17,688 nt of DNA, from positions 1-17,688 of the forward strand of contig CAYRWK010000017.1 in assembly GCA_964427965.1 (NCBI GenBank), in the 5' to 3' direction. A model generated the notes under the pieces. It saw nothing but the letters and a program-made list of their open reading frames with translations. It ran no database searches and was not told the origin of the DNA. Shown here one piece after another: positions 1-6,200 of this stretch. The position numbers and the translations under genes are program-made. Positions within the stretch are counted from its first letter, which is position 1. Every line of letters starts with the position of its first letter. This DNA is from CAYRWK01 sp964427965. Its GTDB lineage: Bacteria > Patescibacteriota > WWE3 > UBA101185 > UBA10185.

Positions 1-124
1 CTTTAACAAAGGACACACCCTTAACACTTCTATCAGCAACAACGTTTAAAAAAGAGCCAACAAATAACCCAAACACAAAAATTAAACCGTACGCAAAAAA
101 GAAGTAAACAAAGTCGATAAACAT
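1..124 (-). CDS. pilD: Prepilin peptidase, N-terminal fragment (PilD-like)
   Basis: This is the first 41 codons of a gene that runs off the left edge. It starts at ATG 124-122, 20 bases after the lanM stop. The fragment begins with a hydrophobic helix and then reads GLFVGSFLNVVADRSVKG, which matches the signature of type IV prepilin peptidases (family A24; G-S-F-L-N-V followed by R and a G.S turn). Known members are membrane aspartyl proteases that cut the prepilin leader after Gly and N-methylate the new Phe; the catalytic aspartates would lie beyond the edge. It would process the prepilin encoded at 4448-4960, and with pilB, pilT and pilC completes the pilus locus. No Shine-Dalgarno site is seen. 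An extended -10 box ends six bases before ATG, suggesting a leaderless transcript independent of lanM. The family call is good for so short a piece, but activity cannot be judged. Confidence 0.8.
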   Translation of the reverse strand, partial: MFIDFVYFFFAYGLIFVFGLFVGSFLNVVADRSVKGVSFVK

Positions 125-130
125 GCAACA

Positions 131-139
131 AGTATATCA
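131..139 (-). promoter_or_regulatory. Extended -10 promoter element for pilD
   Basis: On the minus strand this reads TGATATACT, an extended -10 (TGn plus TATACT) that ends six bases before the pilD ATG. No good -35 hexamer is seen, as is common with extended -10 promoters. It lies between the lanM stop codon and pilD, so pilD may be transcribed separately from the lan cassette. The same geometry recurs at other genes in this window. Confidence 0.45.
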
Positions 140-144
140 ATTTA

Positions 145-3100
145 TTATTCGAATAAAAGTACAGAAGGGTACTTGTAAGGATCGTACAAACGTAAAAATT
201 CGTACCCTATACCACTGATTCCTTGAAAAAGACCGTAATTTATATCAGGTGTATTAAAATTAGAGTAACAACTAAACCGTTTATTTTTTCTGTAATTTAA
301 AATAACATCGCTAACTAGCAGTTGCTTGTACGAGTCAACATCAAAAACTCGACGCCTCTCTAACTCTAAAATAAAGTCTATTCTACCGGAATTGCCACAA
401 CATAATGTGTCCAAAGCATGGACACCTCTAGACGTCTTTTGAAAAGCTGTTAGTAAATCCTTCATTACTTTGTCTCCAAACAACCCTTGATCGTATAAAG
501 ATAACCTAGACATCCCAATACCAAGCGCTCCGTGGCACCAACTTACTGCCTTATAGTTAACCGGATCATACCTATAGTCGGGCCAGTTATTATTTCTTTT
601 TTGGAACTTCTCACTCTCTAATTGCAATATATCCTCGATAACTTTTAGTACGCGATCATTAGGATACAATTCATAATACTTACTTAAACTGTAAAGTATC
701 CCGGAGCTACCGTGCGAAAAACCCAGTAGATATTTTCCGGAAAGGTACGGCCAACCTAATAGTTTGCCATCTTTATATATTGCCGATTTTAACAGTTTAT
801 TTACTATCAAATTCAACAGATATTTGCTAACAACCTTTTCTCGATCATGCAAACTGATTAGAGCGAGCAGAGTACCTGAAGTCCCAGAGACCACATCGTC
901 TCTGATACATCTATTAACAAGCTCTTTATTAATTAATGAAACAAAACCTGCAATGTAATGGTTTAATTCGGGGTCATTCAAGTATTCTTCAATTTTTCTC
1001 AGTCCATAAATCAAAGAGCCCAACCCTGTTAGCCCGCCGATGCTAAATGTATTTACAAATTCCTCACACGCCCAGGAATACTTAAGAATGTCAAATACAG
1101 GGCTAAGCGAATTAAGACATGCTTCTTTATAACGGGCGTCTAGGGTAGCATCAAAAAGCGTGGCTAAAAAGAGACTGACACCTATGTTTCCGTTAGCCAA
1201 ATCCAAACCTATTGGTTTATATCCATAAGTATGGGAAATTACATTTGAGACATAACCCAACCAGGTACAACTACGGTCACCCGCAGAAAACTTATCCTGC
1301 AGAATTTTATTTCCTATTTGTTTTGCTATATCTATGTACAAACCTCTATCATTAAAATTAACGGTTTGACTACGGTAAACCACCCTAGTTTCCTTTTTCT
1401 CCTTCTTTCTCGTAGTAATAGATTTAGTTATCATATCTAACTGAGTCAGCATATCCTTTTCCGATAAACTGGATAAGGTTTTATAAAAGAGGTTATAACC
1501 GGTATCTTTGAAACAGTTACGAAGTACATTTTTATTCCTTCTTAGCAAGGTTTTCTCAGCAGTCTTGCAGGAGAAATAGGGAACATCACCGTTAAATAAG
1601 TCCATATATTCGGCATCAAGTACCGGCCAATAGGGATGTTTAGTTTCCAGATTTACTAAACTACCCAGACTTAATACATCCATCTGAATGCTTCGCTCAA
1701 CGCCATTACGCATATAATCCGGATGTAATAGATAGTTAAGCAAGAATGTATAAATACCAGTAGCCCTGTAGACAAAACGAGACTGAAAACTGGAAAACAT
1801 TAATTTGAGACTTTTTGACGTAAAGTATTTTTTATTTGCCGTACAAAATCGATAAGATTGTTTAAACCCATACAGGATTTCATTAATATAGTTAACAGGC
1901 TCAACAACAGCAGAATTATACATCAAAGTATTTTTATCTGTAGGCACCTTTTTACACACATAATCATAAGAGATATTACTGTTATTGATATTCTTCCATT
2001 CTATATGTGGGTACCTAGAATACTGAGGTTTGGTGTTACCAAGTCCGCTACTATCATAGTAGTTTCCATTATTGTCCATAGTCCATTGTGGCAACAAACC
2101 TACGCGCAACACCGAGTTTTCAATCAAGCTATCAATTTTTTCTGTGAGCATATTTAAATACTTGGTGCTATTTTTTATATAGGGAGTCAATAGTGTTTCA
2201 AGGTCAGTAATTACGGGAAATTCGCCGAATGAAATCATATTCTCACTGTGACAGTCTGTGACTTTATAAAGATGTAAGAAAAAAAGAAGAGACCCTATTC
2301 TCTTATAGTATTCTTTACATGCCTCCTGACTAGTTGCCGATGTGTGCTCTATATACTCAACCCATCCATAGTTATTTCGTTCTAATATCTTGGGTATATA
2401 GTGTTTTATCTTTTTCTGGGAGTTGTTATACCAACTAAGAGTATCGTAAAATATTGTCTCGCCACTAACACTTCGGGGTTTGTAGATTAACCTCTTTGAC
2501 CCGGAAAACTCCACTACCACTACACCATTCCCATTATTATGGGGATCAGATAGGCCTGTAATGACTTTTTTAACCTCAAAGCTAGTGGGGAGTTCAAATT
2601 GTTCTACCAAATATTGTCTATCCTCAAAAAGTCTTTGATGGAGCCTAATCGTGTTATCTACCCAGTATTGAGCCTGAGTAAAAACCAAACGGGCTAGTAC
2701 CGGATACCTTTTAAAAAAATTTCTAAAATTGTTTTGAATAGTATGAGTAAAATAACCTTCTAATGACCCCGCATCTGTCTCTAACATATCTTCTAAAAAA
2801 GTTTGAGAGGTCAGTTTGCTTAGCCCCACCTGTAAATTCAGCTTCGCTTCTTGAAGTAGGCAGTCATTCAGTTTAAGTCCTTTTCTCAATAAACGCGTAC
2901 GGAGTTTGTTTGTGAAAAAATCAACAATAAAGCTAATTAAATCTTCAAAAGGAATCTGCTGATTTAGTTTTCGACAGGTTATAATAGACCTGCCCTTAGC
3001 ATAAACGATAAATTCATCTATGTACTTTACCCACTTAGGGTATGTTTTCTTCCTGTCATAACTTACATCACTTAATAAAACACGTAACTTATCTGCATAA

Positions 3101-3288
3101 TTAGACCAGTTTAGACGAGTATAAAAATATCTTTCATTCGTCTTTCCTAAAAGATTCTTCCAGGTATAATATAGATGCTTATTAATTTTTCTTTGGTGGG
3201 GAACACTAGTACCTTTATATTTTACTTTTTCTTGTAGAGATAAGCTTCCGAAATATATTGTCTTTGAGTATTTAGAAATTTCTATCAC
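145..3288 (-). CDS. lanM: Class II lanthipeptide synthetase LanM, CCG zinc-motif type
   Basis: A bifunctional enzyme that dehydrates Ser/Thr of a precursor peptide and then adds Cys thiols to form (methyl)lanthionine rings. From the GTG at 3288 the product has 1047 residues, typical of LanM. The N-terminal dehydratase (DUF4135, lipid-kinase-like fold) shows Lys270 in IYKPRS, the catalytic DCHSEN motif (Asp345, His347, Asn350), Asp362 in DLET, and Arg508/Thr510 in RFVYRATGIY. These positions sit close to their CylM counterparts, which supports this start. The C-terminal LanC-like cyclase has SHGSSG, the zinc Cys918 in SWCHG, and Cys963-Cys964 in LCCGNSG. Cys-Cys-Gly in place of the usual Cys-His-Gly is the ProcM-type zinc site. 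The frame stays open up to a TTG at 3336, but that extension would translate the intergenic hairpin, and no Shine-Dalgarno site supports either start. lanA lies directly upstream and is the presumed substrate. No LanT is visible. Confidence 0.93.
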   Translation of the reverse strand: MIEISKYSKTIYFGSLSLQEKVKYKGTSVPHQRKINKHLYYTWKNLLGKTNERYFYTRLNWSNYADKLRVLLSDVSYDRKKTYPKWVKYIDEFIVYAKGRSIITCRKLNQQIPFEDLISFIVDFFTNKLRTRLLRKGLKLNDCLLQEAKLNLQVGLSKLTSQTFLEDMLETDAGSLEGYFTHTIQNNFRNFFKRYPVLARLVFTQAQYWVDNTIRLHQRLFEDRQYLVEQFELPTSFEVKKVITGLSDPHNNGNGVVVVEFSGSKRLIYKPRSVSGETIFYDTLSWYNNSQKKIKHYIPKILERNNYGWVEYIEHTSATSQEACKEYYKRIGSLLFFLHLYKVTDCHSENMISFGEFPVITDLETLLTPYIKNSTKYLNMLTEKIDSLIENSVLRVGLLPQWTMDNNGNYYDSSGLGNTKPQYSRYPHIEWKNINNSNISYDYVCKKVPTDKNTLMYNSAVVEPVNYINEILYGFKQSYRFCTANKKYFTSKSLKLMFSSFQSRFVYRATGIYTFLLNYLLHPDYMRNGVERSIQMDVLSLGSLVNLETKHPYWPVLDAEYMDLFNGDVPYFSCKTAEKTLLRRNKNVLRNCFKDTGYNLFYKTLSSLSEKDMLTQLDMITKSITTRKKEKKETRVVYRSQTVNFNDRGLYIDIAKQIGNKILQDKFSAGDRSCTWLGYVSNVISHTYGYKPIGLDLANGNIGVSLFLATLFDATLDARYKEACLNSLSPVFDILKYSWACEEFVNTFSIGGLTGLGSLIYGLRKIEEYLNDPELNHYIAGFVSLINKELVNRCIRDDVVSGTSGTLLALISLHDREKVVSKYLLNLIVNKLLKSAIYKDGKLLGWPYLSGKYLLGFSHGSSGILYSLSKYYELYPNDRVLKVIEDILQLESEKFQKRNNNWPDYRYDPVNYKAVSWCHGALGIGMSRLSLYDQGLFGDKVMKDLLTAFQKTSRGVHALDTLCCGNSGRIDFILELERRRVFDVDSYKQLLVSDVILNYRKNKRFSCYSNFNTPDINYGLFQGISGIGYEFLRLYDPYKYPSVLLFE

Positions 3289-3297
3289 GATTTTGAA

Positions 3298-3323
3298 CAG
3301 GCAGCACTTAATAGTACTGCCTG
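3298..3323 (-). promoter_or_regulatory. 11-bp hairpin between lanA and lanM
   Basis: On the minus-strand RNA, CAGGCAGUACU pairs with AGUGCUGCCUG around an AUUA loop: 11 pairs including one U-G wobble. It begins 19 bases after the lanA stop and ends nine bases before the proposed lanM GTG. No U-tract follows, so it is not a simple intrinsic terminator. In many lanthipeptide operons a stem-loop after the structural gene limits read-through or protects the precursor mRNA, giving more peptide than enzyme. That role is inferred here. Its position also argues against starting lanM at the upstream TTG. Confidence 0.7.
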
Positions 3324-3342
3324 ATATAAGAAACAACCCAAT

Positions 3343-3492
3343 TTAGCAGTTACAACCTTTAGTAGTATCACATTTCTCACCGTCAGTGTGTTGAGCATAC
3401 ACGCCGGATTTACCAGCTACATTAGATAAAGCTGAGCTGGTCAAATACTTTGAAATATTTAACTTAGGAAGCCTTCTTGTAGATCTTCTCAC
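3343..3492 (-). CDS. Candidate lanthipeptide precursor peptide LanA
   Basis: A 49-residue peptide starting at GTG 3492-3490, preceded by a strong Shine-Dalgarno AAGGAGGT seven bases upstream; the frame is open further upstream to 3534, but that part overlaps the methyltransferase. The N-terminal half is basic and helical in character (RRSTRRLPKLNISKYL) and would be the leader. The C-terminal part ends HTDGEKCDTTKGCNC and would be the core. Thr36, Thr43, Thr44 and possibly Ser29 are dehydration targets; Cys41, Cys47 and Cys49 are ring donors, with T-x-x-C (Thr44-Cys47) and T-x4-C (Thr36-Cys41) spacings. A leader cut near VAGKSG (around residues 27-29) is possible, but there is no clear Gly-Gly site and no Nif11 or nitrile-hydratase leader of the kind used by ProcM. 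It sits immediately upstream of lanM on the same strand. I do not recognise the peptide family; the assignment rests on context, Cys/Thr pattern and size. Confidence 0.8.
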   Translation of the reverse strand: MRRSTRRLPKLNISKYLTSSALSNVAGKSGVYAQHTDGEKCDTTKGCNC

Positions 3493-3493
3493 A

Positions 3494-3508
3494 GAAATCA
3501 CCTCCTTA
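3494..3508 (-). promoter_or_regulatory. Shine-Dalgarno of lanA overlapping the upstream stop codon
   Basis: The minus strand reads TAAGGAGGT and then seven bases to the lanA GTG. The TAA is the stop codon of the SpoU-family methyltransferase, so the strongest ribosome binding site in the window shares bases with the upstream stop. This fixes the lanA start and suggests translational coupling within one transcript. Confidence 0.8.
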
Positions 3509-4021
3509 AAAACTAAAAAGAATAATGCCCGCACTTACGTTAACATTTAAGCTAGCGTTTTTCCCATACATAGGGATCATAACCGCGCTATCGCATAATT
3601 CAAGGGTAGTCCTATTAACTCCGGAATCCTCGTTACCGACTACAAAACAAATTTTATTTTTATTTTTCAGGTAATCCTTTAAGTCACTAAGCATAATTGA
3701 ACTGTCAGTTAGTTCAACAGCAATGACTGTATAACCCTGTCTTTTAATCTCAGGAAGAATATCTAGTGTTTTCAGATAATATTCATGGGAAACTTTATTC
3801 TCGGAGCTACGGGATACTTTCTTCAAATCCTTACCAAAAGGTGGTATTTTAGTGATTCCAGTAGATATTACTTTTTCTACCCCGGCAGATTCAGCAGTTC
3901 TAAATATATTCGCAACATTAGTTGCATATTGAATATTTTCCAACACCACAACAATATCTTTATCTCTTTTTGGAAAATCCTTAAAAAACTTCCTCACTTC
4001 TTTACCTCGAAGTTGTTTCAC
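3506..4021 (-). CDS. SpoU/TrmH-family RNA 2'-O-methyltransferase
   Basis: A 171-residue SPOUT-class methyltransferase, expected to transfer a methyl group from S-adenosylmethionine to a ribose 2'-OH of tRNA or rRNA. All three family motifs are present: motif 1 NIQYATNVANIFRTAESAG (Asn35, Arg41), motif 2 FVVGNEDSGV (Glu131), and motif 3 IPMYGKNASLNVNVSAGI (Ser157, Asn159) ending in the trefoil-knot helix. It is only the catalytic domain, with no N-terminal substrate-binding domain, so the target base cannot be named. It starts at GTG 4021 with no Shine-Dalgarno site; an extended -10 box ends six bases upstream, suggesting a leaderless mRNA. Its stop codon is embedded in the lanA ribosome binding site, so it is the first gene of a methyltransferase-lanA-lanM unit. 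A link between its activity and the peptide is not indicated; it may simply have been present before the cassette was inserted. Confidence 0.88.
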   Translation of the reverse strand: MKQLRGKEVRKFFKDFPKRDKDIVVVLENIQYATNVANIFRTAESAGVEKVISTGITKIPPFGKDLKKVSRSSENKVSHEYYLKTLDILPEIKRQGYTVIAVELTDSSIMLSDLKDYLKNKNKICFVVGNEDSGVNRTTLELCDSAVMIPMYGKNASLNVNVSAGIILFSF

Positions 4022-4027
4022 GGCTAC

Positions 4028-4036
4028 ATTTTAACA
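4028..4036 (-). promoter_or_regulatory. Extended -10 promoter for the methyltransferase-lanA-lanM unit
   Basis: The minus strand reads TGTTAAAAT, an extended -10 element, ending six bases before the GTG start. No convincing -35 is present. Transcription would begin at or next to the start codon, giving a leaderless mRNA that carries the methyltransferase, lanA and lanM. Confidence 0.45.
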
Positions 4037-4119
4037 CATAATTAAGTTTGAGCACTATTTTCTTTGATGAAATTATAACTTCGATCGGGAAATCAGATAC
4101 GATTCTTATAAGTAGAAGT

Positions 4120-4148
4120 TTTATAAAAGAGAGACTCTAGAATATACT
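4120..4148 (+). promoter_or_regulatory. Possible promoter for the 53-residue ORF
   Basis: TTTATA and TATACT are separated by 17 bases on the plus strand, about 35 bases before the ATG at 4184. Both hexamers deviate from consensus and the surroundings are AT-rich, so chance occurrence is likely enough to keep this tentative. Confidence 0.25.
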
Positions 4149-4183
4149 GGAAGGTGGAATAAAATCTGTGAGGATCTGTATAT

Positions 4184-4345
4184 ATGGTTACTAAGCACAG
4201 ACATACATTCCTAGTAGCCTTGCTAGGGCTAACAAGAGGCTTAAACATACTTATTGAACCACACCCAATGACGGAAGAGGAGCTTGAGGACAGATATTAC
4301 ACTCTAGGAACTGAGGTGAAAAAGTACGGTGTTAGGGTACTTTAA
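4184..4345 (+). CDS. Hypothetical 53-residue protein
   Basis: A short plus-strand reading frame inside the roughly 490-base interval between the divergently read methyltransferase and prepilin genes, and the only plus-strand candidate in the left half. A GTGAGG motif lies ten bases before ATG and a possible promoter lies further upstream. The peptide has a basic, partly hydrophobic N-terminal segment (FLVALLGLTRGLNILI) followed by an acidic and charged stretch (EPHPMTEEELEDRYYTLG) that would form a helix, and it ends VKKYGVRVL. It contains no cysteine, so it is unlikely to be a second lanthipeptide precursor. I do not recognise it. It could be a small accessory protein, the remnant of a larger gene, or a chance frame. 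Confidence 0.35.
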   Translation: MVTKHRHTFLVALLGLTRGLNILIEPHPMTEEELEDRYYTLGTEVKKYGVRVL

Positions 4346-4447
4346 GACCAACCTACCTAAAAGTTTAAAAAAAACATTTTTCCGGACAAGCTAGGGTGAC
4401 CCGTCGTGAAATAGAAAGGGGGTTAATTGAAATGGGGCTTTCGCAGG
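4346..4447. other. Intergenic stretch with no recognised element
   Basis: This holds an A-run near 4365-4373, a short GGGTGACCC palindrome near 4394-4402 and a run of G near 4421. On the minus strand it is the region just after the prepilin stop, but the hairpin potential is too small for a convincing terminator. A 28-codon frame from ATG 4432 runs antisense into the prepilin gene and is not credible. Confidence 0.5.
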
Positions 4448-4960
4448 CTAAAGAATTGTTAAACTGGTACCAACCTCGTAGACACCCTGCTCATCACCGC
4501 CGTCAACACTCATCTTAGTTGCATTGTCGGTCGACTCCAAAACAGTATTTAGCTCATAATTTTCTACTGTGGAAGAAAAAGTATACACATTTGTATCCAG
4601 ATTTATAGGATCAACCGGAAGAGCCGGTAAAAACTTAGCAAGCCCGGTTTTTCCAAGAGGAACGCTAAACTTTACCCAACCGGTTCCATCCACCACTTGA
4701 GTACCCGACGCACTGGTACATGTTGCACAAGCAGAATTATCAATTAAAGTCATTTCTTCGCTAGTTAGAGCAAGCAGGATTGCTTTGCTAATTGCATCCA
4801 AATCTTCCATTCTTTTGGCATCACGACCCTTGGAAACAATAGCCAGGGGATTAATAACCATAATAAGAACACCCGACAAAATAGCAATAATAGAAACGCT
4901 AAGCATTAATTCTAAAAGCGTAAATCCCTGTCTTTTGTTTGTATGTGTTATGGTTTCCAT
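4448..4960 (-). CDS. Type IV prepilin (major or pseudopilin-like)
   Basis: A 170-residue pilus subunit. The start is ATG 4960, with GGGAG 11 bases upstream, rather than an in-frame TTG 18 bases earlier. The class III signal is clear: a 12-residue basic leader METITHTNKRQG, cleavage before Phe, then FTLLELMLSVSIIAILSG with Glu at mature position 5, which is needed for assembly and methylation. After the hydrophobic helix comes GRDAKRMEDLDAISKAI, a segment seen in many Patescibacteria prepilins, and then a globular domain with a CATC pair that could form a disulfide and an LPVDP turn. It would be processed by PilD and extruded by PilB/PilC. It lies 28 bases downstream of pilC in the same direction. 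Only one prepilin is seen here, so minor pilins, PilM/N/O homologues and PilQ are absent from the window. Confidence 0.9.
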   Translation of the reverse strand: METITHTNKRQGFTLLELMLSVSIIAILSGVLIMVINPLAIVSKGRDAKRMEDLDAISKAILLALTSEEMTLIDNSACATCTSASGTQVVDGTGWVKFSVPLGKTGLAKFLPALPVDPINLDTNVYTFSSTVENYELNTVLESTDNATKMSVDGGDEQGVYEVGTSLTIL

Positions 4961-4988
4961 TTTTTCTAAAGCTCCCAATAATTAAATA

Positions 4989-6191
4989 CTACAGGGAAGT
5001 GGTGATTTTGTAGATGGGTGTAATGATTGAGATAATCATCGCCCCTACACCAGCTCCCAACATAATAAGTATAAGAGGTTCCAAAGCGGCCGACAAGCCC
5101 TCAACAGCATGACTCACCTCAGCATTGTAATACTCAGCAACTTTATACAACACCTCATCCAGCTGGCCGGTCTCTTCTCCAACACCCGCCATCTGCCCCA
5201 CAAGAGCCGGAAAGTTTTTGTTACGCTTAAAATAATCCGATAGGGGACTACCTTTTTCCACAAGAGAAGCCGCCTCTAAAGCACCTTTCTTGTAATAGGT
5301 AGAACCAACCACGTTAGACACAATTTTTAACGACTCAACAATAGGCACGGCTGAAGAAACCAAAAGAGCCAAAGTTCTTGTAAATTGAGTAATATCTCTC
5401 AACCTATTTATTTTTCCAAAAACCGGAAGTGCGAATGTAACTCTTGTGATAATCTCTTTACCTTGCTTACTTTTTACAAATGCCCTAATACCAAAAAATG
5501 CGCCAACAGCGGCGGCCAGCACCACATAAAATCTTTGAATCAAAAAATCTGACGCGCCAATCATAATCTTGGTCATAAGAGGAAGCTCAACGTTCATACT
5601 TTCATACAAATCAGCAAGTTTGGGAATAACAAAAATCATCATTAATACAAAAACACCTATCATAGCAAGCATAACAATAGAGGGATAAATCATAGCTGAT
5701 TGAAATTTAGCCCTAAGTTCACGATCTGCCTCCATTGAGGTAGCAAGTCTTTTTAAAATCTCATCCAACTTACCCGAAGACTCGCCTGCGCGCACCAAAG
5801 CTTTGTATGTTGGAGAAAAACTACGGGGGTACTTACCAAACGCATCAGAAAGTGAAGCCCCACCCTCAATATCCCTTAAAACGCTGTTAATAGTAACTTT
5901 TAGGTTTTTATTTGTAGCCTGATCACCAAGAACCTCCAAAGCCCTTGCGGCAGGAAGTCCTGCTGAAATCATGGTGGAAAACTGCCTGGTAAAAGATACA
6001 ATCTCTGACTGGGGAATACCCATCACACTATTAAACAAATCATTAAAATTAGTCTTTTGCTTTTCTAAATTAATAACAAAATAACCCTGATTTTTAAGTA
6101 GGGATACAGCCAAATCCTCAGTACGAGCATCTACGATACCTGATCTTTTAATACCTTTTTGATCTGTTGCGATGTATTTATATAAAGACAT
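4989..6191 (-). CDS. pilC: Type IV pilus inner-membrane platform protein PilC
   Basis: A 400-residue member of the PilC/GspF family, the polytopic membrane platform that couples the PilB and PilT motors to pilin insertion and extraction. The N-terminus MSLYKYIATDQKGIKRSG is typical of the family. Two T2SSF domains follow: one around residues 68-190 with FTRQFSTMISAGLPAARALE and the membrane segment MLAMIGVFVLMMIFVIP, the second around residues 270-395 with FTRTLALLVSSAVPIVESL and a final membrane helix near GAGVGAMIISIITPIYKI. Length matches the family (about 400). The ATG lies nine bases after the pilT stop without a Shine-Dalgarno site, so translation is probably coupled. No damage is seen. 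Confidence 0.95.
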   Translation of the reverse strand: MSLYKYIATDQKGIKRSGIVDARTEDLAVSLLKNQGYFVINLEKQKTNFNDLFNSVMGIPQSEIVSFTRQFSTMISAGLPAARALEVLGDQATNKNLKVTINSVLRDIEGGASLSDAFGKYPRSFSPTYKALVRAGESSGKLDEILKRLATSMEADRELRAKFQSAMIYPSIVMLAMIGVFVLMMIFVIPKLADLYESMNVELPLMTKIMIGASDFLIQRFYVVLAAAVGAFFGIRAFVKSKQGKEIITRVTFALPVFGKINRLRDITQFTRTLALLVSSAVPIVESLKIVSNVVGSTYYKKGALEAASLVEKGSPLSDYFKRNKNFPALVGQMAGVGEETGQLDEVLYKVAEYYNAEVSHAVEGLSAALEPLILIMLGAGVGAMIISIITPIYKITTSL

Positions 6192-6200
6192 AAAGGAGAA

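Noticed and set aside
3289..3336. N-terminal extension of LanM from a TTG at 3336
   Set aside because: It would translate the intergenic hairpin, has no ribosome site, and shifts the catalytic residues away from the positions usual in CylM-like enzymes.
3493..3534. Longer lanA starting at ATG 3534
   Set aside because: The extra codons overlap the end of the methyltransferase, while the GTG at 3492 has an ideal Shine-Dalgarno site at the right distance.
4355..4447. Intrinsic terminator after the prepilin gene
   Set aside because: The T-run on the minus strand is not preceded by a GC-rich stem; only a 3-bp GGGTGACCC palindrome is nearby.
4432..4518. 28-codon frame antisense to the prepilin end
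   Set aside because: It is very short and lies mostly over a well-supported gene on the other strand.
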